Origin: Candidatus Saccharimonadota bacterium
GTDB taxonomy: Bacteria; Patescibacteriota; Saccharimonadia; Saccharimonadales; JAQGHD01
Reading direction: 5' to 3'
Length of the DNA: 52,582 nucleotides
NCBI GenBank assembly: GCA_028288965.1
Contig: JAQGHD010000027.1
Location: 1 to 52,582, forward strand
Position 1 is the first letter of the stretch. Every line of letters begins with the position of its first letter. Positions 26,043 to 33,885 of the stretch are shown piece after piece. The notes under the pieces were generated by a model. That model was not told the origin of the DNA. It ran no database searches and saw nothing but the letters and a program-made list of their open reading frames with translations. The position numbers and the translations under genes are program-made.

Positions 26043-27050
26043 TTAGTCGAGGACGACGTAGTCGAAGACGTAGTTGGTGCCGGCGGCTGGGTTAGTGGCG
26101 CAGACGCTAAAGTTGGTGACAGAGCGATTGGTGTAGTAACTGAGGCTGCCGGTATTGCTATTGACCGGACTAATGATAACGTGCGGCGTGCCATTAAACT
26201 TTTGCGTAAAGTTGACGGTAATAAAACAGCCGGCCGCGGGACTACTGCCAGTGTTAATACTAACAGTGCCGGCCGTATCGGTGCCACTGACGCCGGCCGT
26301 GCCTCCGCCACCTAGTGCCGAGCCGCCGGAGCTGCTTGGTGAGGCACCCGTAGGATCTATGTGGTGACCCAGCTGCAAATCACCAGTTAGCTGCAATACG
26401 CCGACCGTAATTTGCGGGGCCGACAACGGGCCGGTGAATGAACCGCCACTGCTTACAGATAGACTTTTTTGAACTGTGAGCGTGCCTTGCACCGAAGCGT
26501 TGCCAGCAATCGCCAGGCTGTTTATTTGTACTTGGTCGAAACTACTTTTTCCAGATACGGTGATGCCGGGCAGGCTCAAAGCGCCACCTACGCGAATAGT
26601 ACCGGCTACGTCAAGGCTGTCACGCACCAGGACCGTACCGGCAAAGACCGCGTTTGATTCAATATTAAGCGTTTGCTTGGGGTCGCCTACCTTGGATGTG
26701 CTGCTTTTTAAATCTTTTAAAGCTTTATCGGTGAGCGTTTGATCGGATGCGGTGGTAGCAGTTTTTCGGTTATAAAGTACGGCTACACTAATAGCAACTC
26801 CGGCTATGACAATGAGCAAAATAAAGGCCAAGAAGTAAATATTTAATTTACCAAAAAAGTGTTTGACGCCATCTTTACGTGATTTTTTGCTGGGTTTCTG
26901 GTCCTTGTCGGTTTTTTCGGTGGTCAGGTTAGTGTCGGCCGTGGCGTCAAGTGACAGTCCAGACTCTAGCGATCCAGAATGGGGGGCTTCAGCTGGCTGA
27001 TCTGGCTTTTTGTCGGCGGCTGGCTCGGCAGTTTTATTAGAAGAATCCAT
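26043..27050 (-). CDS. Membrane-anchored beta-helix surface protein
   Basis: A Lys/Glu/Pro-rich cytoplasmic region (1-70) precedes one transmembrane helix (about 70-93, IYFLAFILLIVIAGVAISVAVL). An extracellular repeat region follows (about 125-215) with the alternating pattern of a right-handed beta helix (NAVFAGTVLVRDSLDVAGTIRVGGALSL, TVSGKSSF, NASVQGTLTVQ), then a Gly/Ser linker and a C-terminal beta domain ending NYVFDYVVLD. The layout resembles bactofilin-like or tail-fibre-like surface proteins seen in other CPR genomes. The exact function is unknown. It is convergent with the F1-like operon and divergent from the surface cluster. Confidence 0.6.
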   Translation of the reverse strand: MDSSNKTAEPAADKKPDQPAEAPHSGSLESGLSLDATADTNLTTEKTDKDQKPSKKSRKDGVKHFFGKLNIYFLAFILLIVIAGVAISVAVLYNRKTATTASDQTLTDKALKDLKSSTSKVGDPKQTLNIESNAVFAGTVLVRDSLDVAGTIRVGGALSLPGITVSGKSSFDQVQINSLAIAGNASVQGTLTVQKSLSVSSGGSFTGPLSAPQITVGVLQLTGDLQLGHHIDPTGASPSSSGGSALGGGGTAGVSGTDTAGTVSINTGSSPAAGCFITVNFTQKFNGTPHVIISPVNSNTGSLSYYTNRSVTNFSVCATNPAAGTNYVFDYVVLD

Positions 27051-27179
27051 TACGTCCTAGGGGTCTGCACCTACTCTTATATTTCTCTTATCATACTATG
27101 CATTAGCCGTAAGCGTAAACGCCTATAAGCATAGGCATATTTGCGGTTTTATGGGCCTTTGAGGCAGAATATATAGATA

Positions 27180-27914
27180 ATGAGGCTACCAAAACACAAA
27201 CTCAGATCAGTAAGCTACGTGTTGTCAGCGTTGTTATTCGTACTGGCCTCGCCAGTATTTGCTCAATCGAGCTCCTCAAATTACTCCACGAATGAGTATT
27301 ATTTTGGTACCGGTGGTGGAGATAGTTCTTCGGCTAATTATTCGGGTTGTCAATCATCCGGAGCAGCAGGTGTCGGTAGCACCAACAGTAGTAATTTTTC
27401 AGCCCAAGGCGGCTTTTGTACGTCCGACGCACCCTATTTAGAAATGTCCGTCACTAACTCTAACGTCGATCTTGGCTACTTAAGTAAGATTGCCGCCACT
27501 ACCAGTACTGGAACATTCACCGTTAAGGCTTATTTGGCCTCCGGCTACGTGGTTACCAATGCCTCTGACCCGCCGTCCAACGGGTCGCATAACCTTACCG
27601 GACTGACTTCACCCTCGGCATCGAGCGTGGGTGCCGAGCAGTTTGGCATCAATCTAGTGCACAATACCAGCCCGGCTACCTTTGGCACGAACCCGGTACA
27701 AGTACCGGATTCGACCTTTAGCTTTGGTGCCGCTTCCACCGGCTATGACACGGCTAATCTGTATAAATATGTTAAGGGCGACATTGTTGCTAGCTCTACC
27801 AAGAGCTCCGGCGAAACAGATTATACCATTGCCTATTTATTTAATATCAGCAGCCTGACGCCGGCTGGGCAGTATACGTTTAACCATACGATTGTGGTAA
27901 CGGCTACGTACTGA
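27180..27914 (+). CDS. Secreted WxL-like surface protein 1
   Basis: A signal peptide (about 1-28, ending PVFAQS) is followed by a Ser/Asn/Gly-rich region and a C-terminal beta domain (about 90-244). That domain shares a pattern with the protein at 29164: xDLGxL at its start, a GAEQFGINL / GNSQFGINL core, YDTANLY / YNLANLF and an ending PAGQYT...VTATY / PPGQYV...CLASF. This ending resembles the (G)xYxxTLTWxL end of Gram-positive WxL domains, without the Trp. TATA-rich sequence lies only a few bases before the ATG, so the transcript is probably leaderless. Confidence 0.6.
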   Translation: MRLPKHKLRSVSYVLSALLFVLASPVFAQSSSSNYSTNEYYFGTGGGDSSSANYSGCQSSGAAGVGSTNSSNFSAQGGFCTSDAPYLEMSVTNSNVDLGYLSKIAATTSTGTFTVKAYLASGYVVTNASDPPSNGSHNLTGLTSPSASSVGAEQFGINLVHNTSPATFGTNPVQVPDSTFSFGAASTGYDTANLYKYVKGDIVASSTKSSGETDYTIAYLFNISSLTPAGQYTFNHTIVVTATY

Positions 27915-28037
27915 TAAAAAGTTTATCCACACCCTGTCTACTAGATAATTGGCAAAATTGCGTGAAATATTGCACTTAAGCTTTGCCCTATGCTACACTC
28001 CTCTCATATAGCATAAGCACATCGGTGCGCTTGAAAT

Positions 28038-29144
28038 GTGAGACAAAGAGTGCGGCAACGCCACAAAACACTACGTTTTAGACTAGGATTAATGATTGCC
28101 GGCTTGTTGGTGGCCAACATTCTGGCGGTACTTGTAAGTGTTTCTAAAGCCCAGGCTTACACCTTAATAACCAGTCGTAGTATTAAAATGAGTAACTCGG
28201 CTATCGGCGGCGTAGCGATCCATCACGTTGCTTTCACAACAGCCGCTACGTACAACGTGGCCTCCGTTGAAATTCAGTATTGTACTGACCCATTCATTGG
28301 CGCCGCGTGTACAGCGCCGACGGGATTAGATGTTAATGAAGCCACCCCGCTGACCATTAACAACCAGGTCGGTATTACTGGCATGACGCTTCATGCCATC
28401 ACCTCCACCAACCGGGTGGTCTTAACTCGCTCCACAAGCAGTATTACCTCTGCCACAGCCGTATCGTTTGACCTAGGAACTGGCGTCGGCAACGATGGCA
28501 TCAAGAACCCCACGACGCTCGGAACTTTTTACGCCCGGATTGGCACCTTCGCGTCCACCGATGGAACGGGCGCCCAACAGGATGCCGGTGGCGTGGCCCT
28601 GAGTACCGCCAACCAGTTGACCATTACTGCTAAAGTTCAGGAAACCTTGACTTTCTGTGTCTATGTTACGGGTGTAAACTGCGCCGGTGGTACCGGTACA
28701 GCCTTGGCGCTTGGTGACGTTAACGGCGTGCTCAGTAGCACCACCACCGATTACACCGGTTCTGCCAAGTTTGGCCTAGCTTCTAATGCCCCAGCGGTGG
28801 TTGTGCGCATGAAGGGCGCTACACTTACGGCCGGGACGTTTACGATAACCCAGCAAGGCACCACTTGTACGGCCGATTCGACCACGTCCTCGGTTGAACA
28901 ATTTGGAGTGCGAGTAACACCAGGCACCAATGTTACAGCCGATCCGGTCTATGCTTGCGGCAGTGGACTGCATGCTTTTGACGGCGCTAACACGGTTGGC
29001 ACCTATGGAGATGATATTGCCAGCACTGCGGTCCCCCTGGATGAAGTACAGAGCACCATGGAATTCAACGCCAAAGCGGCTACTACTACCGAAGCTTCGG
29101 TTTACACAACCACGCTAACGTTTATTGCCACAGGTACATTCTAA
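28038..29144 (+). CDS. Secreted WxL-like surface protein 2
   Basis: Basic signal sequence and hydrophobic core (about 1-40, cleavage near KAQAYT), then about 330 extracellular residues. It is a tandem paralogue of the next gene: KNPTTLGTFYARIGTFASTDG and QLTITAKVQETLTFCVYV correspond to TNPTTLGTYYVRLLTFASNDA and QLNISAEVPPYLEFCSAV. It ends YTTTLTFIATGTF. Several Cys pairs could form disulfides. The start is GTG at 28038; a later ATG (28092) would cut the signal sequence. It is 19 bp from the next gene, which also has a promoter inside this gene's 3' end. Confidence 0.6.
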   Translation: MRQRVRQRHKTLRFRLGLMIAGLLVANILAVLVSVSKAQAYTLITSRSIKMSNSAIGGVAIHHVAFTTAATYNVASVEIQYCTDPFIGAACTAPTGLDVNEATPLTINNQVGITGMTLHAITSTNRVVLTRSTSSITSATAVSFDLGTGVGNDGIKNPTTLGTFYARIGTFASTDGTGAQQDAGGVALSTANQLTITAKVQETLTFCVYVTGVNCAGGTGTALALGDVNGVLSSTTTDYTGSAKFGLASNAPAVVVRMKGATLTAGTFTITQQGTTCTADSTTSSVEQFGVRVTPGTNVTADPVYACGSGLHAFDGANTVGTYGDDIASTAVPLDEVQSTMEFNAKAATTTEASVYTTTLTFIATGTF

Positions 29145-29153
29145 CTCTAGAAT
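29125..29153 (+). promoter_or_regulatory. Promoter of WxL-like gene 3
   Basis: TTGCCA, 17 bp, TAGAAT, starting inside the 3' end of WxL-like gene 2 and ending 11 bp before the next ATG. It would allow separate expression of the two paralogues. Confidence 0.55.
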
Positions 29154-29163
29154 ATAAGCAGTT

Positions 29164-30207
29164 ATGAAAGCTCGCACACGCGGCCGTCTTTGCCTCATCG
29201 CCCTGATACTTTTGGTAGTGATCAGTTGGATGGCGCGCCCAAGTGCGGCTCTCAGGCTCGATAATCGCCGCATAGAAATCACCTCCAGCGCGGTGGGGCA
29301 AACAAACGTCAATTACGATGTCTTTTTTGACTTGACTACCGCTGGCACAATGGGGTCCGTAATGATTGAGTTTTGTAGCAATGATCCATATCCCAACACG
29401 CCCTGTACCCCGCCAACCAATTTTGATGATTCAGCGGCAATCTTAGTGCAACAGACAGGTGAAACGGGCTTTACTATCCACTCAAGTTCCACCAGCAATA
29501 AACTGGTGTTGAGCCGTATCCCAGTCGCAGCTGTTGCGGGTTCGGTATCCTATGCATTCAATGGCATTACCAACCCAACTACGCTTGGCACCTACTACGT
29601 TCGCTTGCTAACGTTCGCTAGCAACGATGCCACGGGCCCACCTATAGATATTGGCGGTATTGCTATGACAACCGTCCAGCAGCTCAATATCAGTGCCGAG
29701 GTGCCGCCGTATTTAGAGTTTTGTTCGGCAGTCATTATTAGCAGCCAAGATTGTAGCAATACCAGTGGCAATTTTACCGATCTTGGTAATTTAGTGCCCA
29801 GTAACACCGGTACCATGACTTCGCAATTTTTAGGGGCCACTAATGCTATTTTTGGCTACAATGTCTATATAAATGGCACCACCTTGACCGCTGGAAATAA
29901 TGTGATTCCGGCGTTGAGTACGCCAGCTCCTTCACAAAAAGGCAATAGTCAGTTTGGCATAAATCTACACGCCAATTCTGCTCCGCCAATCGGTCAGGCA
30001 CTAAGCGGCAGTGGCAACGCCTCCGCCGACGCGAGCTATAATTTAGCCAATTTGTTTACGTTCAACGATGGTGATACGCTGGCCTCTACCAGCGGGGCTA
30101 GTGATTTTAATAAATTTACCGTCAGTTATATTGTTAACGTTAACACCAAGCAGCCACCGGGACAGTACGTCACCACACTGACTTATATTTGTCTAGCCAG
30201 CTTCTAG
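29164..30207 (+). CDS. Secreted WxL-like surface protein 3
   Basis: A signal peptide (about 1-29, ending PSAALR) precedes 318 extracellular residues with the same two-part architecture as the previous gene: an N-terminal domain (SSAVGQTNVNYDVFFDL to QLNISAEVPPYLEFC) and a C-terminal domain (TDLGNL to VTTLTYICLASF). The C-terminal part is also shared with the protein at 27180. Being followed by a DUF916-like gene strengthens the WxL-type interpretation, in which such proteins bind peptidoglycan or a partner at the cell surface. No canonical WxL tripeptide is seen. Confidence 0.6.
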   Translation: MKARTRGRLCLIALILLVVISWMARPSAALRLDNRRIEITSSAVGQTNVNYDVFFDLTTAGTMGSVMIEFCSNDPYPNTPCTPPTNFDDSAAILVQQTGETGFTIHSSSTSNKLVLSRIPVAAVAGSVSYAFNGITNPTTLGTYYVRLLTFASNDATGPPIDIGGIAMTTVQQLNISAEVPPYLEFCSAVIISSQDCSNTSGNFTDLGNLVPSNTGTMTSQFLGATNAIFGYNVYINGTTLTAGNNVIPALSTPAPSQKGNSQFGINLHANSAPPIGQALSGSGNASADASYNLANLFTFNDGDTLASTSGASDFNKFTVSYIVNVNTKQPPGQYVTTLTYICLASF

Positions 30208-30220
30208 TGGACGCCTAAGC

Positions 30221-30250
30221 TTGTCACGGCTTGCAATAATCTGTTACGAT
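30221..30250 (+). promoter_or_regulatory. Promoter of the DUF916-like gene
   Basis: TTGTCA, 18 bp, TACGAT with TG one base upstream (extended -10). Confidence 0.5.
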
Positions 30251-30282
30251 ACACGGAGCATTTACGGGTGCAACAGAGTTTT

Positions 30283-31257
30283 ATGAAAAAACGCATACTG
30301 GCAACCATTGCCCTCCTTACGCTCATCATAGTGAGCGCTCAACGTCTCAGTTTGGCCCAATCGGCCCCAAGCGGCAGCGGTTTTAGAATCTCGCCCGTTC
30401 GCCAAGAGCTCAGCCTTGCGCCAGGTACTAGTCGAACCGTTGAGATCGCTGTCGAAAACATCACCAGCGCACCAATTACTGCTCACGCCATTGTTAATGA
30501 CTTTGTGGCTGACAGCAGCGAAAAAGGTGAGCCAAAACTAGTGCTTGACACCTCTACACCACCAGGCAGCACAAGTTTTCGTGGACTAGTTAAAAGTATT
30601 CCAGACCTTACCTTAGCCGTTAAAGAACGCAAAATTATCAAGGTATCTCTTACCGTGCCACCAAATGGCGCCTCCGGCGGCTACTACGGAGCGATTCGCT
30701 TTGCCCCGGTGAGTACCGACAATCAAAATCAAGTTTCATTGTCAGCCAGCGTGGGCACACTGTATCTTATTACCGTGCCTGGCAACATTACAGAAAAATT
30801 GGGCATAGAGAGTTTGAGCGTCAGCCGTCATGGCAAGGCGGGCTCGTTCTTTTTGACCTCGCCGGACAATGTATCGGTTCGCTTAAAAAACACCGGTAAC
30901 ATTCATGTAAAGCCATTTGGCAAAATTGCCATCAAGAATAGTCAGGGCAAGTCCGTAAGTGATGTAGAGGTGAATCCAGCCCCCACGCAAGATGCCCGGG
31001 GTAATGTTTTACCCAACAGCATTCGGCGTTTTGACACAGCCGTGAAATCTCATTTTGGCCTTGGCCATTACAGCGTAACTGCCAACATTGCATATGGCAG
31101 CAGCGGCTCAGCGCTCCTGAGCGCTAAAACCAGTTTTTGGATTGTGCCTTTGTGGCTCATAATAACGGTGGGCGTATTGCTCGTGCTTATAATCCTAGTG
31201 ATTGTCTTCTTACTGTTTCGACGTAAAAAGCGGCGCTACAAGCAACGAACCCTTTAA
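30283..31257 (+). CDS. DUF916-like (WxL-interacting) membrane-anchored protein
   Basis: A signal peptide (1-25) is followed by ISPVRQELSLAPGTSRTVEIAVENIT, the first strands of the DUF916 peptidoglycan-binding domain. LTVPPNGASGGYYGAIRFAPV then matches its (V)P....GG.YGAI.F segment. A second Ig-like domain (about 180-280) and a C-terminal transmembrane helix (about 290-315) with a basic tail (FRRKKRRYKQR) complete the WxLIP layout known from Gram-positive WxL clusters. ATG 30283 is preferred to GTG 30268 because it gives a clean MKKR signal sequence. It follows three WxL-like genes. Confidence 0.75.
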   Translation: MKKRILATIALLTLIIVSAQRLSLAQSAPSGSGFRISPVRQELSLAPGTSRTVEIAVENITSAPITAHAIVNDFVADSSEKGEPKLVLDTSTPPGSTSFRGLVKSIPDLTLAVKERKIIKVSLTVPPNGASGGYYGAIRFAPVSTDNQNQVSLSASVGTLYLITVPGNITEKLGIESLSVSRHGKAGSFFLTSPDNVSVRLKNTGNIHVKPFGKIAIKNSQGKSVSDVEVNPAPTQDARGNVLPNSIRRFDTAVKSHFGLGHYSVTANIAYGSSGSALLSAKTSFWIVPLWLIITVGVLLVLIILVIVFLLFRRKKRRYKQRTL

Positions 31258-31265
31258 AATAAAAC

Positions 31266-31271
31266 TATAAA
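31266..31271 (+). promoter_or_regulatory. -10 box of the PKD-like gene (leaderless)
   Basis: TATAAA, 5 bp before the ATG at 31277. Transcription would start at or next to the start codon. Confidence 0.4.
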
Positions 31272-31276
31272 TTTGT

Positions 31277-32152
31277 ATGAATCGTTTTAGACTATCAAAA
31301 TCAGTCTGGTTGCTGAGCGTGTTACTGGGGTTACTGCTCAGCTTGTCGGCCACGCCAGTGCTGGCCGTAACCAATCCTCAATCTGGGCCAATTGGTTTAC
31401 AGGGCACGGTTGCTTCGCCACCGCCAACGCAGGCTGCCGTCATTAGTTTGCCCAGGGCCGGACAGGTCTTTACGGCTATTCCTATAACTGTCAGTGGCCT
31501 ATGCCCTAAAGGCACTGTAGTTAAAATTTTTAAGAATGGTGTATTTGCTGGTTCGGCTGACTGTGCCAATGGCAGCTTTTCGTTGCAGATAGATTTATTC
31601 AGCGGCCAGAATGATCTGATAGCTCGGGTCTACGACTCTTTGGATCAAGCTGGTCCTGATTCGACCGTAGTAACGGTTACCTTCCAAGATGCCACCTATG
31701 GTACTTTTGGCAATCATGTAAGTTTAACCAGTAGTTACGCCAAAAGAGGCGCCAATCCTGGCCAAACACTCAGTTGGCCAATAATTTTAAGTGGCGGCAC
31801 GGCACCGTATGCCATTAGTGTCGATTGGGGCGATGGCAAGGCACCGGATCTTATTAGCCTGGCAGCGCCTGGTACTTTTACGCCAACGCACGTCTACGCC
31901 GCTGCCGGCGTTTATAACGTTATTGTTAAGGCCACTGATAAAAACGGCGTTGCCGCCTTTCTGCAGCTGGTGGCTATTGCTAATGGCGCTGTTGGCCAAA
32001 CCTCCTCCCAGGCTGGATCCACCAATGCGGCGACTAAGGCCAATAAGTTTCTGTGGGGGCCGGCCATACTGCTGGTGCCACTTACGGTCACGGCCTATTT
32101 CCTAGGTCGTCGCTCCCAACTCCAAACACTCAAAAAACGCTTCAATCAGTAG
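31277..32152 (+). CDS. Surface protein with Ig-like and PKD-like domains
   Basis: A signal peptide (about 1-30, ending PVLAVT) is followed by an Ig-like domain (about 55-135, ITVSGLCPKGTVVKIFKNGVFAGS) and a PKD-like domain (about 150-235) with the typical ISVDWGDGKAP and FTPTHVYAAAGVYNVIVKATDKNG strands. A C-terminal transmembrane helix and basic tail (FLGRRSQLQTLKKRF) anchor it. It continues the surface cluster and is followed by a large hairpin containing repeat copy 3. A role in adhesion or surface-complex assembly is inferred. Confidence 0.7.
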   Translation: MNRFRLSKSVWLLSVLLGLLLSLSATPVLAVTNPQSGPIGLQGTVASPPPTQAAVISLPRAGQVFTAIPITVSGLCPKGTVVKIFKNGVFAGSADCANGSFSLQIDLFSGQNDLIARVYDSLDQAGPDSTVVTVTFQDATYGTFGNHVSLTSSYAKRGANPGQTLSWPIILSGGTAPYAISVDWGDGKAPDLISLAAPGTFTPTHVYAAAGVYNVIVKATDKNGVAAFLQLVAIANGAVGQTSSQAGSTNAATKANKFLWGPAILLVPLTVTAYFLGRRSQLQTLKKRFNQ

Positions 32153-32264
32153 TTTCTAGCCAGCCGCCCGGGTGAGGCTCCAAAGGACTGGGGTCCTGCC
32201 AACTGGTCCGCCCCGCCAGTTGGCACCCCATTTTATATGGCCCTTGCCAATGACTGGCTAGAAA
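32153..32264. terminator. Large hairpin at the end of the surface cluster
   Basis: Perfect 11-bp outer arms (TTTCTAGCCAG at 32153-32163 and complement at 32254-32264) enclose repeat copy 3, which itself forms GGGGT...CCAACTGG/CCAGTTGG...ACCCC. No U-tract. Confidence 0.6.
32178..32235 (-). repeat. Intergenic repeat copy 3 (inverted)
   Basis: The reverse complement reads TAAAATGGGGTGCCAACTGG, then CGGGGCGG, then ACCAGTTGGCAGGACCCCAG, then TCCTTTGGAG. This is copy 1 without its 40-bp insertion and shows the uninterrupted form of the element. Confidence 0.75.
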
Positions 32265-32278
32265 AACAGAGGTGAAAA

Positions 32279-32287
32279 TGCTATACT
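32279..32287 (+). promoter_or_regulatory. Extended -10 promoter of mnmA
   Basis: TGCTATACT, 9 bp before the mnmA ATG; the 5' leader would be about 3 bases. Confidence 0.5.
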
Positions 32288-32296
32288 TCACCGACT

Positions 32297-33337
32297 ATGG
32301 CCAAAAAAGTCTATGTTGGGATGAGTGGCGGCGTTGATAGCTCCGTTACGGCAGCTTTGCTTAAAGAGCAGGGATACATCGTCACGGGCGTCTACATGAA
32401 AAACTGGACCCAAGACTTTCCGGGTTTTGAGTGCCCTTGGAAGCAAGACTACCAAGATGCCAAGCGAGTAGCCGTGCGCCTAGGCATCGATTTTAAGGTG
32501 TTTGATTTTCAAAAAGAGTACAAACAGAAAGTGGTGGATTACATGATTGCCGAGTATCAGGCCGGCCGCACGCCCAACCCGGACATTATGTGTAATCAAG
32601 AGGTCAAGTTTAAGCTGTTTTTAGAGACGGCCCTAGCTGAAGGTGCCGAGTTGATAGCCACCGGCCATTACGCTCGCACCCGTGACGGCCAGCTGCTGAC
32701 GGCTCGTAATGCTGCCAAAGACCAAACCTACTTTCTGTACCGGGTTACCGAGGCGGCCTTGCAAAAAACGCTGTTCCCAATTGGTGAATTCAAAACTAAA
32801 GCCGAAGTTCGCGCTCTAGCTAAAAAGTTTGGCCTGTCTACCGCCGCCAAAAAGGATAGTCAGGGTATCTGTTTTGTCGGCGAAATCGGCATAAAAGAGT
32901 TTTTGCAAAACTACGTTACGACTGAACCCGGCGCCATTATTGATCAACAGGGCAAAGTAATTGGCGAGCATGAAGGAGCCATTTTCTACACCATTGGCCA
33001 GCGCCATGGCCTCAATGTGGGCGGCGGACTGCCCTACTACGTGGTTGGCAAGGATATGAAAAAGAATGAAGTCTACGTGACCACTGATCTGAATGACGCC
33101 AAGTTGTGGCACACCGAAATTCCGGTAACCGATATTCACTGGATCAATGGGCCGCCCATCAACCAACCGCTCCAAGTCCGCACTCGTTACCGCGGCCCGC
33201 TGCTGGATTGCAGCATCGACCGGCAGGGCAAGGCTTGGGTCATAAAGACAAAAGACGAAGTTCGGGCCATTGCTCCCGGACAATCAGCTGTAATTTATAG
33301 CGGCCAACAGGTCTTAGGCGGCGGGGTTATCACCTGA
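32297..33337 (+). CDS. mnmA: tRNA-specific 2-thiouridylase
   Basis: It thiolates U34 of tRNA for Lys, Glu and Gln. The PP-loop GMSGGVDSSVTA starts at residue 8, the first catalytic Cys is in NPDIMCNQEVKF and the second in DSQGICFVGEIGIKEFL. ATGHYAR and YTIGQRHGLNVGGG are also typical. Length (346) is normal. Sulfur probably comes from the cysteine desulfurase encoded at 18485. The 3' end overlaps the convergent unknown gene by 24 bp. Confidence 0.95.
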   Translation: MAKKVYVGMSGGVDSSVTAALLKEQGYIVTGVYMKNWTQDFPGFECPWKQDYQDAKRVAVRLGIDFKVFDFQKEYKQKVVDYMIAEYQAGRTPNPDIMCNQEVKFKLFLETALAEGAELIATGHYARTRDGQLLTARNAAKDQTYFLYRVTEAALQKTLFPIGEFKTKAEVRALAKKFGLSTAAKKDSQGICFVGEIGIKEFLQNYVTTEPGAIIDQQGKVIGEHEGAIFYTIGQRHGLNVGGGLPYYVVGKDMKKNEVYVTTDLNDAKLWHTEIPVTDIHWINGPPINQPLQVRTRYRGPLLDCSIDRQGKAWVIKTKDEVRAIAPGQSAVIYSGQQVLGGGVIT

Positions 33338-33796
33338 AGCATTGCCCAAAAAATCGCGGCACAGTGCTGCATAACCTTGGTCAAGCTCTCCAGTCGCTTT
33401 CTCGACCACCTCGTCTTCTATGTTGTGTAGGACCCGACTAAAAGACTTGAACGTTTCTGACATTTCAATAGCAGTCCGGCCTAATTCCATTTGGGGGAAG
33501 CTCCCTTTGTCTGCTTCAACTAGTGGCCGCTGGATTTCAGCTTCTTTGGCTATCATTTTTCCAATTTCAGTTGCTGATTCATCTAAATGAAAAGTATGAA
33601 AAATCGACCGCTCTTTAGGCCCTGACACTGCCATATCTTTTATCAAGCTCTCCATATATGGAGGTACTTCTAGATTACTCCTTCGGTGCTTCACTAGGGC
33701 TCTACTTACAGCACACTTCATCGCGGTTCGTTCATAAAGGCCTTCAAGCTCAAGGCATACAGCAGCTGGGTTTGATTCGTCACTACCTAATTTCAT
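33314..33796 (-). CDS. Unknown 160-residue protein
   Basis: Not recognised. A helical, charged soluble protein (ESLIKDMAVSGPKERSIFHTF, ATEIGKMIAKEAEIQRPLVEAD, MSETFKSFSRVLHNIEDEVVEKATGELDQGY) with no membrane segment. Expression signals are unusually good: TATAAT (minus strand, 33836-33831) and AGGAGG 7 bp before the ATG. A small CCCC-TTCT-GGGG hairpin (plus 33809-33820) directly abuts the ribosome site. Its 3' end runs 24 bp into mnmA from the other side. Confidence 0.6.
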   Translation of the reverse strand: MKLGSDESNPAAVCLELEGLYERTAMKCAVSRALVKHRRSNLEVPPYMESLIKDMAVSGPKERSIFHTFHLDESATEIGKMIAKEAEIQRPLVEADKGSFPQMELGRTAIEMSETFKSFSRVLHNIEDEVVEKATGELDQGYAALCRDFLGNASGDNPAA

Positions 33797-33847
33797 GTTT
33801 TACCTCCTCCCCAGAAGGGGTGAATTCGAAATTATAATACCAACTAA

Positions 33848-33876
33848 TTACTGATCTGTCAATAGTCTGATAAACT
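33848..33876 (+). promoter_or_regulatory. Promoter of alaS
   Basis: TTACTG, 17 bp, TAAACT, 9 bp before the alaS ATG. Confidence 0.45.
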
Positions 33877-33885
33877 GTAACGGAT

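Noticed and set aside
32816-33283. Antisense frame of 155 codons in mnmA.
   Set aside because: It is covered by the conserved mnmA sequence and has no start signal or known domain.
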